Part shown: positions 1 through 11,952 of the stretch, piece by piece
Layout: every line of letters begins with the position of its first letter
Position numbering within the stretch: the first letter of the stretch is position 1
Assembly: GCA_946807835.1 (NCBI GenBank)
Contig: OX327684.1
Location: 15,896,501-15,960,500, forward strand
Direction of reading: 5' to 3'
DNA length: 64,000 bases
From: Ailanthus altissimus
Taxonomy: Eukaryota; Streptophyta; Magnoliopsida; Sapindales; Simaroubaceae
The notes under the pieces: generated by a model
The model's database searches: none
Told to the model about the DNA's origin: nothing
What the model saw: only the letters and a program-made list of their open reading frames with translations
Translations under genes and position numbers: made by a program

Positions 1-1698
1 AGGCAAATAAAGGCATTAGGTTTATACTTTATCCAAGGTTAAACAAAGCCTTTTTAAAAGTAAACTCCCCAATAGTGTAAAAGACAGTGAAACTACACGG
101 ATTTAATAAATTTTGAGGCAACTTTAGTTGAAGGATTGCACTACACTCCTCTATTAGTTTCACGGTCTCATAGTCCTCTAAACCCCTTTTTTTAACATCA
201 CCTTTTTCATAAACTTCACATAATTTGGAATTTGCTCCAAAGCTTCCACAAAATGGATGTTTATAGAACTCTACATAATATGGGTATCTAATTTTTTTTT
301 TGTAAAAGCATTGAGGATATGGCAATGGTAAGGTTATGATAAAAGGTTGTCTAGAAAAAACAATTAAGTTGGGATTTGAATTCACCTTGGGTGACTCTGT
401 AATAACTTCCTCTTTATTGCCCTCAATCACATTTTTCTCTGGAGCTTCAACTTTTTTACCACTCCTAAGTGTAATGGCTTTACATTGCTCCCTCGGAGTA
501 GCCTCCTTGTCACTTGAGAACTTGTCGGAAGATTGATCTTTGATTGCATTGGCAAGTTAGCCAACTTGCACTTCTAGTGACTTTAATATATCATTCATAT
601 GGTTGCAATGTGTCTCAATATTATCAAAATAGGCCTCACCCTTGTTGAACCTCTCTCTTGTCTTAACAATAAAAGTACCCAAAAGGTCTTCCAAAGAAGG
701 CTTCTCTTTGACCACTTATTGATTAAATCCTAGTAGAGGTTGCAAAGCATTTCTTGGATTTTCATATAAGATATTTTTATGATTCTAGAGTCCATGATGA
801 TAATGTGTAGGCAAGTTTTATTACGATAGTTGAAGTTTTGGTTGTTGACATATTAGAATTCACTCCCTCCATCGGTGTAAGACACATTTGTAACTATTAT
901 TGGATCTTTACTTGTTGAAGCCTCTCTAGTATTTAGTACAGAAATTTACTTTGCCAAGGCCGAAACATGAGCTAAAAGTGCAACAATATGGTCAACTTCA
1001 AGTACTTCGATAGCCCTCCTTACAATAGACCTCTTATTAGGCCATTAGTAATTGTTGCACTCCATTTCCTCTAATAAAACTTAAGCTTCTTCCACAGTTT
1101 TTTATAACAAAGTACCTCTCGCCATAACAGCTATAGTAGCTCTTGTTTGCCTATTTAGTCCATTGTAGAAGATTTATATTTGGAACTAATCTTGTTATCT
1201 ATATTGGAGACACCTCCTGATAAGGTCCATGAACCGCTCTCAAGCTTTATAAAAAGGCTCAAAATTCAATTGCCTAAATTATGTTATCCCTCCTCAAAAT
1301 TGCAAAGTCTTAGATGGTAGAAAGAATTTGGTGAGGAATCTTTAGGCAAGCTCTTCCCATGTTGCAATACTTCCCAGTTGTAAAGATTAAAGCCATTCAT
1401 TTGCCTTGTCCTTAAAAATAAATGAGAAAAAGCACAGGCAAATAGCATCCTTCATGACTCCATTCATCTTAATGAGGTCGCAAACCTCCAAGAATATGGT
1501 AAGATGAACATTCAAGTCCTCTCTTGGCAAGCCTCTATATTGGTTTTGTTGCACCATATTGATAAGAGTCGTATTCAATTTAAAATTGCTGGCTTAGACT
1601 TCTTGACGCCGAATCCCTAAATAATTCTCATTAACCACGAGCCTAAAATAGTCCCACAATGCCCATGATTGTTGGTTGTTGTTTTCGGCATTGGCCAT
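1..1698 (-). pseudogene. Ty3/gypsy gag–protease remnant, Athila/Tat-like, truncated by window edge
   Basis: Reading on the minus strand, gag begins at an ATG at 1698 (MANAENNNQQSW...). It passes through a gag block around 1578–1387 (YRGLPREDLNVHL, FKDKANEWL) and continues, broken by stops and frameshifts, through gag-like text (FYNGL, LLEEME) to about 950. At 430–29 an open stretch carries the linker before the retroviral-type aspartic protease (EECSAILQLKLPQNLLNPCS, then FTIGEFTFKKALFNLG). The catalytic DSG/DLGAS motif would lie just beyond base 1. Gag packages the RNA genome; the protease cleaves the polyprotein. In-frame stops (for example near 1605) show it is dead. Reverse transcriptase and integrase, if present, lie outside the window. 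Lineage is inferred from gag similarity and from the type of primer-binding site upstream. Confidence 0.8.
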
Positions 1699-1914
1699 AG
1701 CTTGGGCTTAATCTCCCTTTTCTCCCTCAAGCCTCCGCAAAGTGCATTAAACTTCTGAATTGAAGGGAAAAAGCTCCAAGCTATGGGCTCTTCTCATAAA
1801 CCTTTAATCAACCACAATACAACCACAACTCAAAAAGAACAAAAGAAATATAAAATGCCTAAATTAAAATCAAGTTGTGTATTCACAATATTAGCAATAA
1901 TTCAAATTTCACAA

Positions 1915-1932
1915 TCTCCGGCAATAGTGCCA
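1915..1932 (-). other. Decayed primer-binding site of the minus-strand gypsy element
   Basis: On the minus strand the sequence is TGGCACTATTGCCGGAGA. The tRNA-Asp-type primer site common in Athila/Tat elements is TGGCGCCGTTGCCGGGGA. The four differences are all G-to-A or C-to-T transitions, as expected from deamination of methylated cytosines. It lies about 220 bases upstream of the gag ATG at 1698, where a primer-binding site should be. Confidence 0.65.
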
Positions 1933-1944
1933 AAAACTTATTCG

Positions 1945-2990
1945 TGAAATTAAACACACGCGAATTGTAACCACAAGTACAGGGTTGTAATCAAGTAATA
2001 AAATAATGAGTGAGTATCGTTCCTATATAAGAATTGGTGTCCTAAATTAATACTAAGTACTATAGTGTTGACAACCTAACTTTATCTAAACTAATTTAAA
2101 GACTAAGTTGAATTATAAAATTAAAGATGCTTAAAATAAAGAATTTAGTAAATAAAAAATGTGAGAATTCTATGATAAAAGGTCCTGAGGTCTTAATTTC
2201 ACTCTACCGTTCTTATGTTCTTTATAGTTAATGATTAACAACTAATCTTGTAAATTCATTAATCAATAGTTTAGAACTAATCTTATTACCTTTCCTAAGT
2301 GTCAAATGAGATTCTATGCATACATAACCAAGTTGATATCCCTACCTAACTTGTTATCTATAGATGCATTAAATTACTCTTAAGTGATTACCCTAATTTT
2401 ATTTGTCTCCCAGCTCAATAAAATCAAAACTATGCAAGTTAATTCCAACACATGGGTTAAACTCATAAAAAAATTAAATGATAAACACAAGATAGTCATT
2501 AATTAACATTACACATTAAAACATAGTATTAAGTATAGTTACATCAAGCCCTATAATATGAAATTTTGTTATCCATAGTAAAAAACACAAATACAATAGT
2601 TCAAGAGTTCATAAAAGTAACATTGTTCAACACAACACAAATTACAAAAGTAAACTTAAAACTAAAGTAAATGAGATAAGATGAGAGTGATAAACTAGTT
2701 GGAGAAGCTTTTAGGGCCTTCAATATTCAAAGGACTTCAAGATTCCAAACTCCAAGTTTGTTTCACTCACTAGAAACTCTTAATTTTCTCCCAAAATTTT
2801 GTGCTCTCCTGCTTTTTAAAAGATGCCTTTCATTTACTTTTTATAGGTCCTCCTAAAAATTCCCCCCCAAAAATTAGGACAAAGATCTCAAATTAAGTAT
2901 ACAAACGGCGACATCATGACCCAGGGAATTAACTTCTTTTTCCTTATTTTCTTCACTTGTCTTGGGGCTGCAGCTTGAACGCTTTGTAAA
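1945..2990 (-). mobile_element. Probable 5' LTR of the minus-strand gypsy element
   Basis: The AT-rich block directly upstream (minus sense) of the primer-binding site should be the 5' LTR. Its inner edge is near 1945. The outer edge is not resolved because no second copy is in the window and no target-site duplication was found. No coding sequence was seen. Confidence 0.4.
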
Positions 2991-3174
2991 ATGACTTCTT
3001 TTTCTTTTTCTTTATCACATTTTGATCTTCTTTATGCTCTGGTTGGTTAAGACCTATAAGACAACAATGTATGTATAAGTGGCCACATTTTAATACTCAA
3101 AATGAGTAAATATTGGATTAAGAGGGGTACTAAACAATGTATGGAATACAATTATCATGATTCATTAGAGAACA

Positions 3175-3422
3175 TGAGGCTCAACCCATAATGTTAAATG
3201 GAGACAAACTGCTTTAAAAATACCTAGACACACGTTAGGGCTTAACCCTTTAGTGCTAAATAGAGATAAACTGCTTTAGAGATACTTCGATGCATGTTAT
3301 GACTCAACCCCTTAGTGCTAAATGGAGATAAACTACTTTAAAGATACTTTGATGCATGTTATGGCTCAACCCTTAGTGCCAAATAGAGATAATCTGGTTT
3401 GGAGACAAATTGGCACACGTTG
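3175..3422. repeat. Four-copy tandem repeat, period about 61–62 bp
   Basis: Four diverged copies start near 3178, 3237, 3299 and 3361. Each has the order CTCAACCC, TTAGTGCTAAAT, GAGATAAACT, CTTTA, GATAC and CATGTTA. No gene lies inside. Such arrays are frequent in LTRs and untranslated regions of large plant gypsy elements; which element this belongs to is not clear. Confidence 0.8.
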
Positions 3423-3689
3423 AGGCTTCATCTTTTGTATAAAAAATGATAGTCACACACAAATCCATTTTTAGCATCCTTAGGGCACGATCTACGGATG
3501 TAGACTGAGAGCAATGAAAGACATGTGGCACAATCCTTTTACATTGAATAAAGATAAATTGCATTGGTGTATACTTGAGGCTTAAGCCCTGCTTCATCTT
3601 GTAGGTTGGGTGTAGTAACCCTCATAAAAAAAAACCATGGGGTTTTATGCAATCCTTATTGTGCTCAAGGCCCATTCGACCATTCTCTG

Positions 3690-4200
3690 GAGATTCCTCA
3701 TTGAGCTATACATAGTTCTAAAGATACAAATGAGCTTTTAAATAGCTTTAGAGATTACATATTGAGCTTCTACACCACTTTAGAGATTTAGCATTGAGCT
3801 CTTTCATAGCCCTAAGGATACACATGAGCTCTTACATAGCTATGGAGATTACACTGAGTACTACATAGCTTGAAAGATACAAATAAGCTCTTACACAACT
3901 TCAAAGATACAAATAAGCTTATACATAGCTTCGAAGATAAAACTGAGCACTACATTACTCTAGAGATTAAGCATTGAGCTCTATACAACTTAAAAATACA
4001 AATGAGCTCTTATACAGCTCCGGAGATACAAGTGGTCTCTTACACAACTCTACAAATTAAACATTAAGTTCTACAGAGCTTTAAAAATAAAAATGAGCTC
4101 TTACATAACTTTAGAAGTCAACACTGAGCTCTATACAGCTCTAGAGATTCAGCACTGAGCTCAACGCGCTCTAAAGATAAAAATGCGCATTACATAGCTC
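3690..4200. repeat. Degenerate tandem array built on GAGCTCTTACATAGCTT
   Basis: The phrase GAGCTCTTACATAGCTTTAG followed by AGATACAAAT or AGATTACACT recurs every 30–60 bases with many changes. At least ten recognisable units are present. No ORF of interest is present. It may be a second array of the same element as the 62-bp repeat just upstream. Confidence 0.7.
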
Positions 4201-4460
4201 TAAGCATAGACCTTTATAGGATCTTAATAACCTTGACCTTTATAAAGGTCTTTGTTCTCTTAAGTTAAGGTCCATATACTTATAACCTTAATTGAGGTCT
4301 CAACATATAACTTTAAGAGGTTGTAATATATGATCTCGGCCTTTTTAAAGGTCTTGATGCATTAACCTTAGAGGCTTTAGATTTACAACTTAAGAAAGGT
4401 CCATGTGCTTCAGACCTTAATAAAGGACTTAACAAGACATAGTCAAGAGTTCTTAATGAT
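4200..4460. repeat. Weak repeats around 'ACCTTTATAAAGGTC'
   Basis: Short palindromic phrases such as CCTTTATAAAGGTC, TTTTTAAAGGTC and TTAATAAAGGAC, with AACCTTA, recur at 30–60 base spacing. Copies are very diverged. No coding sequence. Confidence 0.45.
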
Positions 4461-5913
4461 AATATCGATAACAATCTTAAAAAATAGCTTTTAGGAGCTC
4501 TTCCTACATATCTTTATAGTTCTTTATACATAACAAAAGAAATAAGAAAGAAAAGAGTTTACTTTAAACTCTAGGTGATAAGTTTACTTTTGGCGTTTCA
4601 CCTTCAAATATAGACTTGAAGCTCTTAGCCCTTTACCTTTAACCTCAGAGAGTAGCATTCAAATATGATCTTATATCATCCTTCTAAATTTCTTGTATTA
4701 TTCCTCAAGTTAGTTTTTGAGTAAGTATATAAGCCTAGCCATGGAAGGGCTTTTTGTTGCATTTCCTACAAATGGCATCAACTGTTTATGCTCAAATTTG
4801 GTAAATTTATGGGCCTAGAGGCCCAACTATCTCTTGAGCCTAAACTAGTGAGAATTTATTTATTGATGGAAGGCAACAACTCAGTAGAGGTTGCCAGAGC
4901 TTGGGACTACTAAGCGGAGAACTACTTAGAGGGGATAGTTTGGCTAAGTTAGGTTAGAAAGAACTACTGAAGTCTTTTTTAGGGTCAGATGAGGTACTCA
5001 GGAGGTGCAGAGCTAAGCAAGAAAACTTCTCAAACATATTTCAGAGACTAAGGGAGACTTAGGGTTCATAGGATAATAAATAGGTGGTCTAAATTAGAAC
5101 TAAGGTTAGAGAGTTGTCTGAAGGCGATTATAACAAGTAAGACTCAGTAGAGCTCATCCAAATTGAGCTCACAACTCAATACTACTACAACTAATAAGAA
5201 AATAAAATGTAAAGATAATCAATACACTTATTTACATGGTTCAACCCAAAGGCCTACATCCACGAATAGAGCTCATCATCAAAATCTACTATATGAAAAA
5301 GATATAACAAGACATAAGTTACAATAAGAGTAATGTTACTCATGAGGTAAGATCTCCAATGTTCTTCCCCTCTTTATATTTGTGAAAGCTATTTCTTGTG
5401 TTTTGGTGAATGTTTCCTTAGTAAGGATGAATGATTGAAAGTTGTCAAGTAGGGTTAAACCTTAATATAGAAATAGAGAAGAAGAAAATAGAATGAGTGA
5501 ATATGAAAAAGTAAAGTAATAGAGCTTCAACTTATGAATTATGACTTCTTTTAGAGAAAGTAAGGTTTTTATAGTAAATGTGAGCCTTAGAGATAGAGGG
5601 AGTTGGCCTGAGATTACCCTTTAAAGGTGACAAGTTGTGAGATTCTATTGGAGAACCGTCTTTTTCATGATTTCCATTTTGGAGAATCGGCTCATATGAG
5701 AGCATGTGTAATTGTGATCCTTTGATGTTTAAAGTACTAGATGTCATCTAATTAGTTACTTTAGAAGTAGTCAGCTTAGTTGGTGAACCTGAGAGCACTA
5801 AAGGGTCAGCAAGCTTTATCCCTTAAAGGTTAGCTGATTTGAAGCTAGAAGTGCCCGACAACTCCAAACAGCCTTAGATCTGTGTGTTAGCATAGGACAG
5901 GAGCCTGTTGATT
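4460..5913. other. Intergenic/repeat-derived stretch, no gene recognised
   Basis: AT-rich DNA with only short meaningless ORFs. I see no domain, RNA gene or clear terminal repeat. Continuity with the tandem arrays upstream suggests old transposon debris. Confidence 0.4.
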
Positions 5914-6395
5914 AGTGTTATAATAGCTAAGCACAAGCATCCTTTCGTATCAATTAATATAGGATTTTAAGTCCAGATATCATTTTCGTAGGGACTATGC
6001 GATCTAATTCTATCAATTAATTATTAAAATTATATCTACTTAACTTTTATTCAGAAAACTAAAATCTGGAATTTAATTAATTAACTTAATTCTATCAATT
6101 AAATTAACCTAAACAACAAATAAACAAAAGATAAATTCACTAATTGATAATAATCTAGGGTATAGACTCATCTCTTAGTATTTTATTAAATCTATTAATC
6201 TCTTAGTTAATCCTTTAATACCAATTGTTAGCTTAGACACAAATACTCATCACATGCCTCTGTCGATGGTCGAGTACTATATTATGCATTTTAACAATCA
6301 CCTATATATCATACATGCCATTTAGGTATATTTCTATCCTATATGAAACTCGTAGTTGTTACCCTCTAATCATGCATCAAACTATCCTAGGCCAA
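5914..6395 (-). mobile_element. Left part of an old inverted LTR (family A), 3' end of the LTR
   Basis: This stretch is the reverse complement of the terminal third of the LTRs found at 6396–8712 and 11953–13240: shared phrases include TTTTAAGTCCAGATATC, CTGTCGATGGTCGAGT and CATGCATCAAACTATCCTAG. It stops abruptly at 6395. The missing remainder of the same LTR resumes at 13241, so a later element split it. On the plus strand its outer end reads TGTTATAATAGC, matching a TG...CA LTR terminus. Confidence 0.8.
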
Positions 6396-7661
6396 TGATA
6401 GGAGCGTAAAAGCACTAGTATGATTTATACCAAACTTTTATATTTTAATCTAAATCCTAAATATTTGGCTATTTAATTGTATTTTTTTATCATAAATAGA
6501 TGCACGATGGAAACTTTAACGTATAGGAACAAGAGTGGTAAATCGGACGTCAAATGAAGAAGTTACACTCAAAATACGAAAGCAGTACCAGGGCTGGGCG
6601 TCGCAGCGCCTATGACTAAGCGTCGCGGTGCTCGTGGCGGTGAACAGTGTCTATAAACAGTAACTCGTTAACATTATTTTACTACAGTAACTTGTAAACA
6701 GTAATTTAAAGAGGAAAAAACCTATAAATAGAAGGCCAAAAACCCTAAGAGGGGAGAGGAGAAAAAAAGAGGCAAAAACTTAGAGAAATAATTCACAATG
6801 CAAAATCAAAGATCAAGACCAAAGATTGAAGAACCAAAATCAAGATTCAAGCTTCAAGTAAAGATTGAGGGAAAAGCATATCAATGAGTTACTTTGATTA
6901 GTTTTTCTTCTCTTTCTTTATCATTATGCTCTTATTCTTGTTGATCTTTATGAATTGGTTTGATGCTTTTGGTTTTATGATGGGCTAAATTATTCACCTA
7001 GGGTTAGACTATGTAAACCTAGTATGAATTTGGATTGTGTTAATTTTTAATTTATGAACTTGATACATTGAATTGATTCATTCTATCTTGTGTTTAATAT
7101 TTTCATTATACCTAATCAATATTTTGAATGATTGAGGAACCATGATGAACTCGACAGAGGGATTCATGTGTTTAGCCTAGGATAGTTTGATGCATGATCA
7201 TAGGGTAACAACTATGAGTTCCATCTAGGATAGACAAATACCTAAGTGGCATGTATGGTCTAATTTAGACTTAATCTTAATGAATTACATTCTGATTTGA
7301 TTACCATAGACATATAGGTGATTGTTGAAATGTGTAATATAGTCACTTGACCATCGACAGAGGCTTGTGATGAGATTAGTGTTTAAGCCAATCGATTGGT
7401 ATTAAAGGATTAATTAAGTGGTTAATGAGTCCAATGAAATACTAGGGGAAGAGTCAAAACCCTAGATTATCTTTATTTGTGAATTCTACTCTTTACTTTT
7501 GTTTAGTTAATTAAGAGAATTAGATTTGTTAAATAAATTTCAGATTTTAATTTTCTGAATAACAGTAAAGTACGTATAATTTTGGTACTTGATTTATAGA
7601 ATTAGATTGTATAATCCCTGTGGGATTGATACTTGGACTTAAAATCCTATATTACTTGATC
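6396..7661 (+). repeat. 5' LTR copy 1, family A (lacks its last ~60–70 bp)
   Basis: Begins TGATAGGAGCGTAAAAGCAC, parallel to TGACAAGAGCATAAAAGCAC at the 3' LTR. It contains the GC-rich patch with GGGCTGGGCGTCGCAGCGCC and ends with AAAATCCTATATTACTTGAT. The final segment found in the 3' LTR (GCGTGCACTTGCGCTTAG) is missing here, because a second copy begins. Confidence 0.85.
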
Positions 7662-8712
7662 TGTGAACAGTAACTCATAAACAATATTTTACTACAGTAA
7701 CTCATAAATAGTAATTTGAAAGAAAAAAAAACCTATAAATAAAAGGCTAAAAACCCTAAGATGGGAGAAGAGAAAAAAGAGAGAGAAAAAAGGCAAAAAC
7801 TTAGAAAAAGAATTCACAACACAAAATCAAAGATCAAAGCCAAAGATTGAAGAACCAAGATTAAGATTCAAACTTCAAGTTAAGATTGAGGGAGAAGAAC
7901 ATCAAAGAGTCACTTTGATTAGTTTTTCTTCTCTTTCTTTATCATTATGTTCTTATTCTTGTTGATCTTTATGAATTGGTTTGATACTTTTAATTTTGTG
8001 ATGGGTTAAATTGTTTATCTAAGGTTAGACTATGTGAACCTAGTATGGATTTGGATTGTGTTAATTTTTAGTTTATGAACTTAATTATTATAATTGATTC
8101 ATTCTATCTTATATTTAATGCTTTCATTATACCTAATTAATATTTTGAATGATTAAGGAACCATTATGAACTAGATAGAGGAATTCATGTGTTTAGCCTA
8201 GAATAGTTTGATGCATGATCATAGGGTAACAACTATGAGTTCCATATAGGATAGACATACACCTAGGTGGTATGTATGGTATAATTTAGACTTGATCTTA
8301 ATGAATTACATTCTGATTTGATTACCATAGACATATAGATGATTGTTAGAATGTGTAATATAGTCACTTGACCATCGACAGAGGATTGTGATGAGATTAG
8401 TGTCTAAGCTAATCAATTGGTATTAAGGGATTAACTAAGTGGTTAATGAGTCCAATGAAATAATAAGGGACAAGTCAAAACTCTAGATTATTTTTATTTA
8501 TGAATTCTACTCTTTACTTTTATTTAGTTTAATTGATATAGTAGATTAGTTAAATAAATTCTAAATTTTAGTTTTTTGAATAAAAGTTAAGTAGGTACAA
8601 TTTTAATACTTGATTTATAGAATTAGAATGCATAGTCCATGTGAGATCGATATATGGACTTAAAATCCTAAATTACTTGATAGCGTGCATTTGCGCTTAG
8701 CTAGTAAAGTAC
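7662..8712 (+). repeat. 5' LTR copy 2, tandem partial duplicate (lacks its first ~250 bp)
   Basis: Starts inside the LTR at CTGTGAACAGTAACTCATAA, matching about 6645 of copy 1, then repeats the rest including the true LTR end GCGTGCATTTGCGCTTAG. The head-to-tail arrangement looks like unequal or illegitimate recombination between LTRs. Confidence 0.8.
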
Positions 8713-8722
8713 TTGCGTTAAG

Positions 8723-9600
8723 AGTTGGTTGATATCATTGCCGTCAAGATCCATATCAACATGGAAAGATTTAGCACATAAGTTTTTAGCTAACTTCTTT
8801 CCACCAACAAAGACAACAAATATGAGGAATGACGTCACCTCATTCAGTCAGATTGATGGAGAGTCATTGTATGAGGCATGGGAGCGCTTCAAGGATATAT
8901 TGAGGAAGTGTCCTCATCATGGAGTCCCAAAATGGCTATAGTCCAAATGTTCTATAATGGATTAGTAAGCCATTTGAGGACTATTGTAGATGCCGCTACT
9001 AGAGGAGTCTTAATGAATAAATCTATAGATGAGGCTTATGATTTACTAGAGGAGATGGCGTCTAACAGTTACCAATAGTTAACAGAGAGAGTTACACCTA
9101 GAAGGTCGTCGGTATACATGAGATTAATGCATTCAATGCATTGACAGCACAAATTAACTTATTAGCCAAGAAGTTTGATGCGTTGAATGCCGTCAAAACC
9201 CAACAAGTGACATACGACTTTTGTGGTGATAACCACATGAATGGACGGTGCATGAAAACAAATTATGTGGGCAATTTTAACCGACAACTACCTAACCCAC
9301 AATCTAACTTTTATAATCTAGGGTGGAGAGATCATCAAAACTTCTCTTGGCGTTACAACCAAAAGGAGCCATCTAGACTAATGAATCCCCTAGAATTTCT
9401 GCCACCACAAGAGAATAAGCTGACATTAGAAGGCATGTTTATATAATATATGAAGTTCAATGATGCCATCCTATAGAATCATTCAGCTTCTTTGAAGAAT
9501 TTAGATGTTCAAATGGAACAACTTGCTACTGCAATTAATAGGAGACCTCGGGTCACTTTACCAATCGATACTAAGATAAATCCATAAAAGAATGTAGAGT
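8723..9600 (+). pseudogene. gag fragment, Athila/Tat-like, frameshifted
   Basis: The reading starts mid-gag at WLISLPSRSISTWKDLAHKF directly after the LTR, so the N-terminal part is deleted. It continues through FPPTKTTNMRND and LYEAWERFKDILRKCPHHG. A single-base frameshift near 8938 moves the reading into the frame with FYNGLVSHLRTIVDAATRG and LLEEMASNSYQ, then a stop follows at 9077. A third block (9141–9446) carries a damaged zinc-knuckle region (TYDFCGDNHMNGRCMK) and the NFNRQLPNPQSNFYNLGW linker. From 9447 weak linker text continues (LDVQMEQLATAINRRP, INLRSGKIL). It cannot make a working Gag. Confidence 0.85.
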
Positions 9601-11952
9601 TATGCCAAGCCATCAACTTGAGGAGTGGTAAGATCTTACAAGAAAATATATCCACACTACCACCATCAAGTATAAATGAGAAGGAAGTATAGAAAAATAA
9701 AGTGCAACCATATAGATCGCCTATTCATTTTCTTCAAAGGATATAGAGGTGTCAAACAAGTGTTGAAACAGAAAATCAGCAACATACCAGTCCAGAAAAT
9801 AGTGCAGAATCTTAAAAAAGTACAGAAATCTCAATAATGGAACGTGAAGAAACTGGTATTAAAGTGAAACAACATTCTAAAGTGCAGAAAAGTGACAACA
9901 CAGTAGAAAATACTAGTAACAAATAGTAGAATCAGCTCATACACACTACATTACTTGACTATTGCAGCATTAATGTGGTGTCATCAAACACCAAAGAGCT
10001 CAAAGACATGGAGATATTGAATCCTTACATCAAAAAGAAGACATTAAGGCATAGAAAGAGAAGAAAAAAGAATAAGAAGAAGAAGTAGTACAATGATAGG
10101 ATCGAAGAGAATGGCACAAAAGATACACCTTACCGGTCTAAGATTCAAGTCTTTCTAGAAAAACACGAGGAGAAAGAGGAATAAGTTGCTGCCCAAGATC
10201 AAATAAAGAATATATGGAAGCCGAAAGAACGGAAGCCTAACAAGCTCACATATAAATATGCTTCCACCATTGACTTTGATCCTCCATAAGAGTAGAAAGA
10301 GCCTTGCCAAGCCAACAGCGTTAAATCAAATGCTTATTGGAAAGCAACCCAAGTAGAATTTTATTTTTATTAACTTATTTTCAGTTTTAGTTATGTTAGT
10401 TTCTTTTCTTTGTAGGAATAAATCAGTAATTCAAGCATTCAATGAAGTAGCATGAGCAAGTGTAAGCGTTGGAAGCAAAGAGAACCGCATTTACATTCAT
10501 CAGAACACAATGCTGCATTGCTTCAACTTCAGTTACCAGGGGAGTTTCTCTTACTTTTAAATTTATTTTTAGACATTGAGGATAATGTCTAATTTAAGTT
10601 TGAGGGTAGAAAACACATAACCTGCGTTTATTTTTACTGTATGATTTAAGTGGTTGTCTTGTAGAGTAATTTATTTTTGTCTAGTTTTAGTTGAGATGAT
10701 GATCATTAGTCCATGATAAGAATAAAATATTGGCTGAATTTATTTTCACAAGTCTTTAAGAAATAATAGATACTTGAGATAACTCTTTTATCATGATTCT
10801 TGCACAATGTTCAAGCTTATTTTTTATACTTCTTCTTGAGCATATTGAAAGAAGCATGTATTAGTTAAATTTTTTGCTTATAGTTATTCATGCTTAAGTA
10901 GTACACCACAGTCTCGAAGACCAATACTCTAGAACCTGCTTGATTACTACTTGAGGCGAAATCCTAGAATTCACATGCTTAAAAAAATGACATTATGCCA
11001 ACTTTAGATTGTTTGAGCCTTTTCGAGCCTACCTTATATGTATAAATATCCCTAGTTACCCCATTTGAGCTTAATTATCTTTTTTTTTTCTATTTAACCA
11101 CATTACAATCCTAAAGACTTTGAGTTTACTTATCCTAAAATCTACCGATAGCACCATAAACCTTGAGTTTACTTAAAAATATTCTTAAAATGAAGAAGGT
11201 GGTTGATGTATGAAAGAAGGGTAGGGCAATAAAAAGTAATAAGTCTTGAAGGTGCATATTATTCTAAATTTAGGGGTACCAAAAAAAATGTTTAAATACA
11301 TAATACCCCCAGCTTAAGAAAAAGAAGAAATTCCTTGTAAAATGGATTAAAAGAAAAATAGGAATGGCATAAGTTTGGGGGAAGAGATGAATAATCAAAT
11401 AGGATAAGGAATCAAGAGGTTTCTGAGTAAAGTTTAAGTGTTAATAGTGTGATTTTCACTTTATATATATATATATATATATCTTTATATCCCACATTTA
11501 CTTTAGCCTTACATTACAAGCTAATTAAAGTCCTAAATAGATTACTAGATATGTGTATTTCTACATTAGTAGAGAGTAGTACGAAAAGCAAGCTTATAGT
11601 AGTGTTATAATTAAAAATATGTCGAGATATCATCTTTATGTACTTTCTTAAGTATTGAGTAAATCTATGTTCTATTTAGCTAATTACTTGCTTATTACAC
11701 ATATGCACAAGTGATCAATTACAAGGGAGAATGAAATACTTGATCAATGGTATGAGGATTATTAAAAGTTGTTTATTAATTTCTGAAGAGTCTTATGTTA
11801 TTTTTCATAGCTTTTGAGACAACGATATTAATCATCTAATCAACCTGAGCTTGTTTTTAATTTTTAGTTTTTATTTTTGAGTCATGAATAAGTTGTGAAT
11901 ATTTTTCTTTGTTTTGCTTGAGGATGAGTAAAGTTTTAAGTTTGAGGGTATT
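9600..11952 (+). other. Non-coding tail of the gag-only element, with polypurine tract
   Basis: No pol gene is present. Lysine-rich residual reading up to about 10290 may be degraded gag–pro linker. At 10575 and again at 11920–11952 the phrase GAGGATAATGTCTAATTTAAG or GAGGATGAGTAAAG is followed by AAGTTTGAGGGTA. In plant gypsy elements this kind of motif lies downstream of the polyprotein, and the second copy abuts the 3' LTR at 11953 as a polypurine tract should. A TA microsatellite sits at 11463–11482. Confidence 0.6.

Noticed and set aside
3175..3422. CRISPR-like array
   Set aside because: The whole unit repeats without unique spacers, and the DNA is plant nuclear; it is an ordinary tandem repeat.
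8730..8748. Primer-binding-site-like text (TGATATCATTGCCGTCAAG) after the 5' LTR
   Set aside because: It resembles a deaminated TGGCGCCGTTGCCGGGGA, but the same bases read in frame as gag (WLISLPSRSISTW), so the likeness is chance and the true site is deleted.
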